Below are positions 25,736 through 34,284 of a stretch of 64,000 bases of DNA, in pieces (positions within the stretch are counted from its first letter, which is position 1; each line of letters opens with the position of its first letter). A model generated the notes under the pieces. It was not told where the DNA came from. It was given only the letters and a program-made list of their open reading frames with translations, and ran no database searches. Origin of the DNA: Shewanella psychromarinicola (GTDB lineage Bacteria > Pseudomonadota > Gammaproteobacteria > Enterobacterales > Shewanellaceae); the NCBI RefSeq assembly GCF_003855155.1, contig NZ_CP034073.1, positions 2,914,001 to 2,978,000 of the forward strand, in the 5' to 3' direction. A program made the translations under genes and the position numbers.

Positions 25736-27043
25736 TTATGGCATTTTATCACTTATGGATCCCGATGAATTAACCGCTTTGTTTGCCTGATGGCTTTGCT
25801 GGTTATGGCTTTTTTGGTGTTCAACAGACTTTTTCTGGTGCCACAGTCTGTTGGAAAACAACATAAGTGACATGTCGTCTTGTGCTTCACCTTGTTGCCA
25901 CATTGACAATGCATGACGAATACGATGGATCATCGCATCACCACTAATTGCGTGGTTGACCATGCATAATGTTTTGAGCCGTTCAAGCCCAAACATACCC
26001 AACTTCGGATGGTTAATTTCATAAATACCATCAGAAAAAATCATTAGATGTTCATCATCAGCTAGGTGACCTTGGCAGTCGATATATTGAGTATTTTCAT
26101 CAATACCAATGGGTAAACTCGAAGGGATATCGAGTGACTCACAGCGATGTTGGCTGATGAGAAAGGGCTGTGGGTGACCGGCATTGCACATTTCATATTG
26201 GCCACTTTTACTGTTGATTTTTCCTATTATCATCGTGGCAAATTGACCGTGCTGGCAGGGGTCTGAAAAAACCTGATTAATGTAATCCATTAGTATTGCT
26301 GGAGATTGATGCCAATCTACTCGACTTGGATTTAATGATTGTGCCAGGGCGAAACTTTGCATTGCGGCCCCCGCGCCGTGACCTGACACATCGATTAAGA
26401 AAAATCCGATCCATTGGCCGTCAATAGTAAAGCATTGAAACATGTCACCGGCCAACTCATTTGCTGCAGCGAAATAATGATTCACTTGCCAATTTTCTAA
26501 GGTGAATCGTTTGTCAGGTAATAATGCATGTTGCAATTGAGCGGCTTGTTTCAATTCAGATTTTTTCTGATCAAGTAATTTTTGTGTTTTATGAAATGCC
26601 TGATTAAGTGCATTATTTTGTGCTTTCATTATCTGTTGTGCCTTAATCAGACGAATCGCGGCGATGACACGCATCTTTAGCACTTTGGGTTCAAAAGGCT
26701 TAGCTAAATAATCATCTGCTCCAGACTCTAATGCATAAATGAGGTCATCGGTTGCATTATTACCGGTAAGTAACAGTATGTAAGGAGGTGAATCAGTTTG
26801 TTTCAATATTTCACAGACGGCAATCCCAGTTAATTTAGGCATACGCCAGTCGCTGATGAGTAAATCAATGGGTTGATTTTCACACAAGGATAAGGCTTGT
26901 TGCCCGTCGATACACTGATGCAATACGATGTTGCAATCTTCAACCTGCAGCAATTCCAACAGACTTGCGATAAACAGTCTTTCGCTTGTCGAGTCTTCTG
27001 CGAGCAGTATATTGATAGTGTGTGTTAACTTAGCCAGATTCAT
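25736..27043 (-). CDS. Response regulator with PP2C-type serine phosphatase output (SypE/RsbU-like)
   Basis: 435 residues. Residues about 11-130: a receiver domain with acidic pair E16-D17, phosphoryl site D65 (LLISDWRMP), a TGN switch segment and the K-P-F motif. A coiled-coil linker (about 135-170) leads to a PPM/PP2C domain with LAGDMFQCF, FFLIDVSGHGAGAAM, LMIFSDGIYEI and AQDDMSLMLF, the metal-binding aspartates. It should dephosphorylate the STAS protein when the receiver is modified by a histidine kinase, most likely the hybrid kinase encoded divergently. The ATG follows TTGGAGTAAAAC. The tail after the phosphatase domain is His/Gln/Ser-rich and probably disordered. Confidence 0.9.
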   Translation of the reverse strand: MNLAKLTHTINILLAEDSTSERLFIASLLELLQVEDCNIVLHQCIDGQQALSLCENQPIDLLISDWRMPKLTGIAVCEILKQTDSPPYILLLTGNNATDDLIYALESGADDYLAKPFEPKVLKMRVIAAIRLIKAQQIMKAQNNALNQAFHKTQKLLDQKKSELKQAAQLQHALLPDKRFTLENWQVNHYFAAANELAGDMFQCFTIDGQWIGFFLIDVSGHGAGAAMQSFALAQSLNPSRVDWHQSPAILMDYINQVFSDPCQHGQFATMIIGKINSKSGQYEMCNAGHPQPFLISQHRCESLDIPSSLPIGIDENTQYIDCQGHLADDEHLMIFSDGIYEINHPKLGMFGLERLKTLCMVNHAISGDAMIHRIRHALSMWQQGEAQDDMSLMLFSNRLWHQKKSVEHQKSHNQQSHQANKAVNSSGSISDKMP

Positions 27044-27146
27044 GTTTTACTCCAATGTTGACCTTTGAAGGTTTACTGATCAACCTTCACACTGTGTCTT
27101 CGGTGTTAATTCCACTCTTAACCCATAACTACAATCAATAACTACA

Positions 27147-27162
27147 AGCAATAACTATTCCA
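27147..27162 (-). promoter_or_regulatory. Sigma-54 promoter of the phosphatase/kinase operon, within a 13-base tandem repeat
   Basis: Minus strand reads TGGAATAGTTATTGCT: TGG at -24 and TTGCT at -12 with correct spacing; the inner -24 bases are weaker (AAT for CAC). Two tandem copies of ACTACAAkCAATA (27128-27140 and 27141-27153, one mismatch) cover the -12 box and start region. Predicted start near 27136. Confidence 0.6.
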
Positions 27163-27224
27163 TTCTTCAAATAACTTTTAAAACATGATCTTGTGAAAGT
27201 TTATTTGCTATACCTGTTTTCAAT

Positions 27225-27258
27225 TTTCAATTTGCAATGTCGTTATTGCAAAATGCAA
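27225..27258. promoter_or_regulatory. Pair of TTGCAnnnTGCAA-type operators between divergent regulatory genes
   Basis: TTGCAAAATGCAA at 27246-27258 is perfect; TTTCAATTTGCAA at 27225-27237 differs at one position. Centres are 21 bases apart, as at 25159-25192. They may serve the minus-strand sigma-54 promoter and also the plus-strand kinase gene 71 bases away, for which I see no sigma-54 element. Confidence 0.7.
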
Positions 27259-27328
27259 CAGCCTCATCCATAGTAATTGTATAAGACGTTTATCAACGTT
27301 ATTTGCTGGTCCGTAAGGGAGAGGAAAT

Positions 27329-30300
27329 TTGTCTTTTCGATTAAAAACGATTATAGGAGTGGCACTGATTGAAGCCATATTGCTATTTATTTTGGTCTAC
27401 ACCAGTATTGATTACCTCAAACAATCTAACCAGTCTGAAATTGAGAAACGAGCGAGCCTAACCACGAGCTTATTTTCGGTAGCGGCTAAAGATGCGCTAA
27501 ATGAGTTGAATAAAACCACCTTAAGAGAGCTAGCCAAAGAGCTTAGTCACAAACAAGAAGTCAGCTACGTTTATATTTTTAAAAATAATCAACTTATCGT
27601 CGCAATGCACAAAGAGTCCAGCAATGTTATATGGGGCGTTGATGAAGTAGGCCAAATTGATGAACAAAACAATATTTTTGATATAAACAGGCCAATAATT
27701 AAAGATGGGCTTGATATTGGGGCTGTTCAAATCGGATTTGATCGCTCTGGATTTGATGCCTTTTTAATCCAAGCTTCTAGCCGGCTTTTATCTATTGCGG
27801 CTGTTGGAATACTCCTCGTCGCACTATTTTCTTGGTTATTAGTTGTGTATTTGACTCGTAATCTGATGCAATTACAAATAGCCTCAAAACTTATTTTGCA
27901 AGGTAAAACCGGGGTACAAATACCGGTTGTCGGTAAAGATGAAATTGCTCAAACCACCACTGCTTTTAATCAAATGGTACAAAATATTGATTCAAGAGCT
28001 CATGCCTTAACGGGAGCAAACGTCAGATTAAATACTATTTTAGAATCAGCTGCTGACGGATTTGTTATCATTGATGTTAACGGCTTGATTACTGAAGTGA
28101 ATAAATCCGTAACCCGTCTTTTTGGCTATAGTAACGAGGAGCTGGTGGGTGAAAATGTTTCGATACTGATGCCAATAGCCGATCGAGAAATGCATGGCCA
28201 CTATATAAAGCGTTACCTTGACGGGGCTGAAGCTAAGATAATCGGTACCGGTAGAGAGTTAATTGCTGAGCACAAAGACGGACATCAATTTCCTATTGAA
28301 TTGTCAGTGTCTAAAATGGTCATTGATAACAACATTTTATTTTTGGGATTTATTAAAGATCTTACTGCAATAAAGCTTAATCAGAAAGCGGCTGAACGAA
28401 GCCAGTCAATTTTACTGACGACGCTTGAGGCAAGCCAAGATGCATTAATTACTATTGATATTACCGGTAGTGTAGAAGAATTTAATCCAGCAGCGATTAA
28501 GCTTTTTGGTTATTCCCGCGAAGAAGTGTTAGGTAAATACTTAGAGGATTTAATTATTCCTAAGGCATTTCAACAAGCTCATCGAAAGGGTATGGAACAT
28601 TATCGGCAAACGGCCAAAGGGGCTGTGTTGCACAAACGGATTGAGGTACCCGCCCACAATAAAGACGGTAAAGAGTTTCCCATTGAGTTAAGGGTCATAC
28701 CTATTCAGCTGGGAGATGATATTTTATTTACCGCATTTGTACGGGATATTTCTGAGCAAAAATCAAAAGAAGAAGAGTTGCGGCTTGCCAAAGAGCAAGC
28801 TGAAGCCGGCAGTAAAGCAAAATCACGCTTTTTAGCCACCATGAGTCATGAAATCCGCTCGCCATTAAATGCCGTGCTGGGTAGCGTTGAGTTACTTTTG
28901 GGGTCGTCGCTTCAAAAAGAGCAACGAATTTATGTTACAACGGCTAAAGAAGCGGGCGATGCGCTATTAAATACCATTAACGATATTTTAGATTTTTCTA
29001 AAATTGAAGCTGGGCAAATGGTGCTTGAGTCTCATGAGTTTGAACCCGATAACCTAGTAGCTCAGGTGCTGCAAATCCTTGCCAATAAAGCATTAGAAAA
29101 AGGCGTGCATCTTGCCAGTTATATTAATCGCAATGTTCCACAGCGTTTAGTCGGTGATCCTCAGCGGCTTCGTCAAGTGATCCATAACCTGGTTGACAAT
29201 GCGATTAAGTTTTCAAACTCAGGCTGTATTACTGTAGAAATGTGGATACCTGATAGTCATAAAGAACGCGTTGAGCTATGTTGTTCAATATCAGATCAAG
29301 GTATTGGTATCAGTGAGGATGCTCAAGCAAAGCTATTTGTTGAATTTTCCCAAGTTCACGACACCCATACCACTAATTATAAGGGGACGGGTTTAGGGTT
29401 AGCGATTTGTGCCGAATTGGTACGAATGATGGATGGTGATATCTCGGTGGAAAGTGAACTTGGTAAAGGCAGCCGATTCAATTTGTTTGTGACGCTAGAT
29501 AAAAGTACCAAAGCAATAAATCATTATGCAAAATTACCTGAACATTCTCGAGTGCTGATTATTCACCCTGATAAGCAATTGTGCAAATTGGTAAAAAAAC
29601 AGTATATAGAATACGGTGTAAAAATAACGTATATAAATGATGTCGCTAACGTTTTTAAACTATCGCGAGTTCGGGGACAGTTTGACCTCATTTTACTCGA
29701 TGATTCATACATTATGTCGGTTGATAGAAAGTTATTGAAAATTTTACATAATGACTTTTTATTGCCACAAGGTATTTTAGCTGCATTGAGCACTGGAGTG
29801 AATACTCAAGTGTCGCAACTATTAAATGAAATGGGCATAGAGCAAGTCGTTAACAAACCCCTTAGTCGCGCGATGTTGCTAAATCTAATCAGCGGATCAA
29901 CCCAAGAAACCAAACTTGAATCGCAACAGCGAGATAATTTTTCATTTCCTCAACACTGTAAAATCCTCTTGGCTGAAGACAGTCCTGCAAATCAAATGGT
30001 TGCAGGAACGATGCTGGCTAAACAGGGGGCTAATATTGAGTATGCTAATAATGGTGTAGAAGCGGTTAACATGGCGCTTAAAACTGACTATGACATCATT
30101 TTAATGGATATTCGTATGCCAGAAATGGATGGGTTAGAGGCGACAAGCCTTATTTTACAGCAAAAACCTAAACAAATTATTCTGGCGATGACAGCCAATG
30201 TATTCAAAGAAGAGTTAGAGGCTTGTACTCAGGCAGGAATGCTTGATTTTATTGGTAAACCAGTCAATAGCAAAGATTTGATCGACGGTGTCGCTAAGTG

Positions 30301-30862
30301 GGTCAATAAAGCGCAAACATCAACACGCGATGAGCCAGACGATCAAGTCGAAATAACTTCGCAGCCTAAGATGGCGCTTGAATTACCGCATAGTGTTGAT
30401 TGCCCCTCAGAGGAACAATCTGAGGAAGACATTAACATGAATTTATCTTTATCACTGTCGCCAAACAATGATATTGCTGCTGTCCAAAGCAATATATTGC
30501 AAGAGACTAAGATGAACATTGGCCTATTAAATTTTGATGTAATAGCTACTTTAGTCGATGTTATTGGCGAAAAAACCTTAAAGAAGATGCTAAAGGTCTT
30601 TTGCCAAGAAGTACAAATGAGAATAGAAACATTACAAAGACTAGGACCTGACGGTGACATGAGTCGAATTGAAGATGAAGCTCATACCCTAAAAAGCAGT
30701 TCTGGTAGTTTTGGGGCTGCAGCATTGTATGAAGCCGCTAAAACGTTAGAAGTGGCTTCAAGAGAGGGCAAGGATCCCATAGCAGAATTATTAGAACAGA
30801 CTATTGTCATAGCAAATCAAAGTGTTGATGTAATTAAACAAATTTATCAATTAGATGATTGA
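27329..30862 (+). CDS. Hybrid sensor histidine kinase (HAMP-PAS-PAS-HisKA-HATPase-REC-REC-HPt)
   Basis: 1177 residues. Membrane helices at about 6-28 and 150-175 enclose a periplasmic sensor part of some 120 residues. HAMP follows, then two PAS domains (about 230-345 and 360-480), the dimerisation domain with H507 (MSHEIRSPLNAV), the ATPase domain (VDNAIKFSN, DQGIGIS, GTGLGLAI), a first receiver that looks degenerate (HPD instead of an acidic pair, though D791 is present), a full second receiver (AEDSPANQM, D927 in LMDIRMPEMDG, K in GKPVN) and an HPt domain with H1119 (AHTLKSSSGSFGA). It is a complete phosphorelay in one protein. It starts with TTG after GGGAGAGG; no ATG lies near, and the first helix begins at once. 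It lies 29 bases before the sigma-54 regulator, its likely target. Confidence 0.92.
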   Translation: MSFRLKTIIGVALIEAILLFILVYTSIDYLKQSNQSEIEKRASLTTSLFSVAAKDALNELNKTTLRELAKELSHKQEVSYVYIFKNNQLIVAMHKESSNVIWGVDEVGQIDEQNNIFDINRPIIKDGLDIGAVQIGFDRSGFDAFLIQASSRLLSIAAVGILLVALFSWLLVVYLTRNLMQLQIASKLILQGKTGVQIPVVGKDEIAQTTTAFNQMVQNIDSRAHALTGANVRLNTILESAADGFVIIDVNGLITEVNKSVTRLFGYSNEELVGENVSILMPIADREMHGHYIKRYLDGAEAKIIGTGRELIAEHKDGHQFPIELSVSKMVIDNNILFLGFIKDLTAIKLNQKAAERSQSILLTTLEASQDALITIDITGSVEEFNPAAIKLFGYSREEVLGKYLEDLIIPKAFQQAHRKGMEHYRQTAKGAVLHKRIEVPAHNKDGKEFPIELRVIPIQLGDDILFTAFVRDISEQKSKEEELRLAKEQAEAGSKAKSRFLATMSHEIRSPLNAVLGSVELLLGSSLQKEQRIYVTTAKEAGDALLNTINDILDFSKIEAGQMVLESHEFEPDNLVAQVLQILANKALEKGVHLASYINRNVPQRLVGDPQRLRQVIHNLVDNAIKFSNSGCITVEMWIPDSHKERVELCCSISDQGIGISEDAQAKLFVEFSQVHDTHTTNYKGTGLGLAICAELVRMMDGDISVESELGKGSRFNLFVTLDKSTKAINHYAKLPEHSRVLIIHPDKQLCKLVKKQYIEYGVKITYINDVANVFKLSRVRGQFDLILLDDSYIMSVDRKLLKILHNDFLLPQGILAALSTGVNTQVSQLLNEMGIEQVVNKPLSRAMLLNLISGSTQETKLESQQRDNFSFPQHCKILLAEDSPANQMVAGTMLAKQGANIEYANNGVEAVNMALKTDYDIILMDIRMPEMDGLEATSLILQQKPKQIILAMTANVFKEELEACTQAGMLDFIGKPVNSKDLIDGVAKWVNKAQTSTRDEPDDQVEITSQPKMALELPHSVDCPSEEQSEEDINMNLSLSLSPNNDIAAVQSNILQETKMNIGLLNFDVIATLVDVIGEKTLKKMLKVFCQEVQMRIETLQRLGPDGDMSRIEDEAHTLKSSSGSFGAAALYEAAKTLEVASREGKDPIAELLEQTIVIANQSVDVIKQIYQLDD

Positions 30863-30891
30863 AGATTCATTTCAGCAACTGAAGGAACATT

Positions 30892-32355
30892 ATGGGATTT
30901 CGAGTCGTTTTAGTCGAAGACAGTATATCTTTAGGGGCGCTTTATACCGAATACTTATACAGCGAAGGTGCCGATGTCACTTTAGTGCATTATGGTGAAG
31001 ATGCGCTAACAGAAATACATCGTCAACCGCCAGATATACTTATTCTAGACATCAAACTGCCTGATATGTCTGGAATGGATATTCTTGCTCAGGTGAATGA
31101 AAGCCATCCAGATATTACAGTGATAATGATCACCGCTCACGGCACTATTGATATTGCTGTAGATGCCATGCGATCCGGTGCGTTTGATTTTTTAGTTAAG
31201 CCATTTGACAGTAAACGTTTAGCGATAACGTTACGTAACGCGTTGAAGCAAAGGCAATTAGTTAAACTGGTTACACAGTATGAAAACAGCCTACCCAAAG
31301 CCAACTATCAAGGGTTTATAGGTGAGTCATTAGCCATGCAAACCGTGTATAAAACGATTGATTGCGTCGCTAATAGTAAGGCATCGGTGTTTATTTTTGG
31401 TGAAAGCGGTACTGGCAAAGAGGTCTGTGCACAAGCTATTCATAATGTTGGTAATCGCAAGCATAAATCATTCATAGCACTCAATTGTGCTTCTATCCCA
31501 AAAGAGTTGATCGAGAGTCAGATTTTTGGTCATACCAAAGGCGCTTTTACTGGGGCGGTGAGTCAGCGAGATGGGGCTGCAACACAAGCTGATGGTGGTA
31601 CATTCTTTCTTGATGAAATCTGTGAAATGGAGCTTGAACTACAAAGCAAGTTACTGCGCTTTATTCAAACCGGAGTATTTCGTCGAGTGGGGGGAAGTAA
31701 AGATGAAAAGGTCGATGTGAGGTTTATCAGCGCCACCAATAAAGATCCTTGGCAACAAGTGCAAGAAGGCTTGTTTAGAGAAGACCTGTATTATCGATTG
31801 CATGTTATCCCGATTGAGTTGCCTCCACTCAATCAGCGCGGTAAAGATATTTTATTAATTGCCAATAAACTGTTAAAACAATACGCGAAAGAAGAACAAA
31901 AAAACTTTAAAGGCTTCAGCGCTGCAGCTCAAAAGCAACTTCAACTATATGCTTGGCCTGGCAATGTCCGACAGCTACAGAATATTGTTCGCCAAATTGT
32001 GGTATTGAACAATGCCGATGAAGTCGAAGTAGCCATGTTACCCTCGCAAATCAGCAAACCGTTATCAAATCTGGTTCAGGCTCCTAGTGTGTATGGTGCT
32101 AATCAAACCGTTGCCGTTATGCAAACTGCGCCGACAAGTTCTGCACAACCTGAAAACAGCACTCTTGATAATACGCCATTAAGTGACATCAATACGGTCG
32201 TGATTGAAGCCTTATGGAAAACTGAGAAGCGAACGATTGAAACCGCAATTGAACTTTGCGAAGGCAATATCCCAAAAGCGGCAGCTATGTTAGATATCAG
32301 CCCCTCTACGATATATCGAAAGAAGCAATCTTGGGATGATATGGAGCTTAAATAG
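30892..32355 (+). CDS. Sigma-54-dependent response regulator (LuxO/SypG-like)
   Basis: 487 residues in the NtrC layout: receiver with D53 (LILDIKLPDMSG), AAA+ domain with Walker A GESGTGKE, the sigma-54 contact loop GAFTGA at 217-222 and Walker B GTFFLDE, then a Fis-type helix-turn-helix at the end (GNIPKAAAMLDISPSTIYRKK). It activates sigma-54 promoters from upstream sites. Its place after the hybrid kinase and the four sigma-54 promoters with common TTGCAnnnTGCAA boxes in the island make it the probable activator of all four operons. The HTH resembles those of LuxO and SypG; which it is closer to needs alignment. A terminator follows at 32373-32400. Confidence 0.92.
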   Translation: MGFRVVLVEDSISLGALYTEYLYSEGADVTLVHYGEDALTEIHRQPPDILILDIKLPDMSGMDILAQVNESHPDITVIMITAHGTIDIAVDAMRSGAFDFLVKPFDSKRLAITLRNALKQRQLVKLVTQYENSLPKANYQGFIGESLAMQTVYKTIDCVANSKASVFIFGESGTGKEVCAQAIHNVGNRKHKSFIALNCASIPKELIESQIFGHTKGAFTGAVSQRDGAATQADGGTFFLDEICEMELELQSKLLRFIQTGVFRRVGGSKDEKVDVRFISATNKDPWQQVQEGLFREDLYYRLHVIPIELPPLNQRGKDILLIANKLLKQYAKEEQKNFKGFSAAAQKQLQLYAWPGNVRQLQNIVRQIVVLNNADEVEVAMLPSQISKPLSNLVQAPSVYGANQTVAVMQTAPTSSAQPENSTLDNTPLSDINTVVIEALWKTEKRTIETAIELCEGNIPKAAAMLDISPSTIYRKKQSWDDMELK

Positions 32356-32372
32356 TCGTGTTGCTGTGTAAC

Positions 32373-32400
32373 AAAAAAACCTGCAAATACAGGCTTTTTG
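32373..32400 (+). terminator. Rho-independent terminator after the sigma-54 regulator
   Basis: Stem AACCTG / CAGGCTT region (core CCTG/CAGG) with loop CAAATA, A-run before and TTTTT after; it marks the right end of the island and may also serve folD on the other strand. Confidence 0.75.
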
Positions 32401-32418
32401 TCATATCGCTGCACGATG

Positions 32419-33273
32419 TTAACTATGGTAGTGCTCGCAAGCGTATAAAGTATTTTCAAGCAAACTGGCAATGGTCATCGGGCCAACTCCACCAGGAACC
32501 GGGGTAATAAATGCCGCATTTTCAGCGGCAATATCAAATTCAACATCACCCACTAGGCGACCATTATCCAAACGAGTGATACCAACATCAATAACAATCG
32601 CGCCGGGTTTTATCCATTCGCCAGGAATAAACCCTGGTTTACCCACCGCAACAACCAACAGATCGGCCTGACGGACTTTTTGTTCTAAGTTTTTAGTAAA
32701 ACGGTGACAGGTTGTGGTGGTACAACCGGCTAATAATAATTCCAGTGTCATTGGACGACCGACAATATTTGATGCACCCACCACGGTAGCATCTAGACCA
32801 TAAGTATCGACACCGGTTGATTTGATTAAGGTCATAATGCCCATAGGGGTACATGAACGTAGCACTGGAATGCGTTGTGCTAAACGGCCGACATTATAGG
32901 GATGGAAGCCATCAACGTCTTTATCTGGACGTATACGTTCAATGACCTTTGAATCATCAATATGATCAGGTAGAGGCAGTTGTACAAGGATCCCATCAAT
33001 GCTTGGATTAGCATTACACTGGTCGATTAGAGCTAATAGTTCTGCTTCAGTAGTGTTGATGTCGAGGTCAAACGATTGCGATTCAAAACCGACTTCCTCA
33101 CAAGCTCTGCGTTTACTGCCAACATAAACTTGAGATGCGGCATCACTGCCCACTAAAAGAACCGCAAGTCCTGGCGCGCGAAATCCAGCTTGTCTACGTA
33201 CTGCTACTTTTTGTTTTAGTGTGGTGCGGATAGATTGTGCAATGGCTTTACCGTCAATAATTTGAGCAGTCAT
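32419..33273 (-). CDS. folD: Methylene-THF dehydrogenase / methenyl-THF cyclohydrolase
   Basis: 284 residues from the chosen ATG (E. coli 288). The bifunctional enzyme interconverts 5,10-methylene-, methenyl- and 10-formyl-tetrahydrofolate with NADP. Visible motifs: [14 protein letters not shown] (catalytic Lys in the first domain), [28 protein letters not shown], and the Rossmann part [17 protein letters not shown] and [19 protein letters not shown]. The frame is open 29 codons further upstream, but homologues begin MxAxIIDGKxIAQ, which fits the ATG at 33273; the AAGGAA ribosome-binding site is somewhat distant. Confidence 0.96.
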   Translation of the reverse strand: MTAQIIDGKAIAQSIRTTLKQKVAVRRQAGFRAPGLAVLLVGSDAASQVYVGSKRRACEEVGFESQSFDLDINTTEAELLALIDQCNANPSIDGILVQLPLPDHIDDSKVIERIRPDKDVDGFHPYNVGRLAQRIPVLRSCTPMGIMTLIKSTGVDTYGLDATVVGASNIVGRPMTLELLLAGCTTTTCHRFTKNLEQKVRQADLLVVAVGKPGFIPGEWIKPGAIVIDVGITRLDNGRLVGDVEFDIAAENAAFITPVPGGVGPMTIASLLENTLYACEHYHS

Positions 33274-33464
33274 GGCTGTTGAGTTTCCTTTGAGTGGCGC
33301 GGGTGTTGAAGTCAATTGTCGATCGGCGGTTATTCTAGCAGGCGTATTGAAGAGTGTCATTTGCTAGACGAGGAAAATACAGTTAATAAACTATTCGCGC
33401 TATGATACTAATCATAGTTTTTGCTGCTAAATTCGGCATATAGCATTTAGGGGTAAAAAAATCG

Positions 33465-33493
33465 TTGACGATAGCAAGGTGACTCGTTAATAT
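33465..33493 (+). promoter_or_regulatory. Sigma-70 promoter of the tRNA operon
   Basis: TTGACG (33465-33470), 17-base spacer, TAATAT (33488-33493), followed by the GC-rich discriminator GCGCTCC typical of stable RNA promoters. It lies about 70 bases before tRNA-Pro. Confidence 0.8.
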
Positions 33494-33564
33494 GCGCTCC
33501 GTTCTCGAGACAACCTTGTTATTGTTTATCGATAATATAAAACTCGAATACAAGACTAGATTTT

Positions 33565-33641
33565 CGGTGATTAGCGCAGCCCGGTAGCGCATCTCGTTTG
33601 GGACGAGAGGGTCAGAGGTTCGAATCCTCTATCACCGACCA
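33565..33641 (+). tRNA. tRNA-Pro (anticodon TGG)
   Basis: 77 bases including encoded CCA. Acceptor CGGTGAT / ATCACCG, anticodon stem CTCG / CGAG around loop TTTGGGA with anticodon TGG, and T-loop GTTCGAATC. First gene of a three-tRNA operon. Confidence 0.95.
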
Positions 33642-33727
33642 AATTAAATGTTATTTGCTATCATAGTGAGTAACAGAACAAGTAAACTTGTTCAGCCAGA
33701 CAGGATACAGCGTTTAGCTGTGACCAT

Positions 33728-33804
33728 GCGCCCGTAGCTCAGTTGGATAGAGCACCCGCCTTCTAAGCGGGTGGTCGCAGGTTCGAATCCTGCCGGGTGC
33801 ACCA
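33728..33804 (+). tRNA. tRNA-Arg (anticodon TCT)
   Basis: 77 bases including encoded CCA. Acceptor GCGCCCG / CGGGTGC, anticodon stem CCCGC / GCGGG around loop CTTCTAA with anticodon TCT, T-loop GTTCGAATC. Reads AGA codons. Confidence 0.95.
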
Positions 33805-33811
33805 TTTCAGT

Positions 33812-33888
33812 GGTGATTGTAGCTCAGTTGGTAGAGTCCCGGATTGTGATTCCGGTTGTCGTGGGTTCGAGCCCCATCAGTCACCCCA
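33812..33888 (+). tRNA. tRNA-His (anticodon GTG)
   Basis: 77 bases including encoded CCA and the extra 5' G typical of tRNA-His. Anticodon stem CCGGA / TCCGG around loop TTGTGAT with anticodon GTG. Only seven bases separate it from tRNA-Arg. A T-run follows at 33889 onward. Confidence 0.95.
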
Positions 33889-34284
33889 TTTTTTCTGATT
33901 AACTCAAACTATCGAATAAAGACCCTTTATGGGTGTCGTTATGTTCGTTTTGGTCACGATAATTATTTTGCTGCAGAGCATTATCAACCTAAGTCAACAA
34001 TCTCATTTCGCACATTAAACGTGCAAACACATCAAAATTGATCACAAGTCGGCTTTTTTATCACGTAAATCGACCTTTTCAGGCTCGACTCTGTTAAAAA
34101 CGGTAGCTATAATGTCGCGTCTTGATAAATATCAAAAATAAGCTAACTGCACCAACAGCGTCTTCAGCATCATTAATATCGCTGTGCTGGGTGTCAGAGC
34201 TAAACCCGTGGTCAAGAAACGAATATCTAATGGTTGAGTTGTCGACCATTACAAAGAACGTTAGACATATTTCGAGGTAAAACA
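33889..34284. other. Gene-free stretch between tRNA-His and tig
   Basis: About 395 bases. The only supported element is the tig promoter at 34085-34113. A small hairpin GACCC-tttat-GGGT (about 33920-33935) is not a clear terminator. No further tRNA or open frame is supported. Confidence 0.5.
34085..34113 (+). promoter_or_regulatory. Probable sigma-70 promoter of tig
   Basis: TCGACT (34085-34090), 17-base spacer, perfect TATAAT (34108-34113). Transcription from about 34120 would give a leader of some 165 bases before the tig start. Confidence 0.65.

Noticed and set aside
12541..32418. The island as an integrated mobile element
   Set aside because: No integrase, transposase, flanking direct repeats or tRNA attachment site was seen at either border.
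33856..34041. A 61-codon frame starting inside tRNA-His
   Set aside because: It begins within a tRNA gene, has no ribosome-binding site and shows no family feature.
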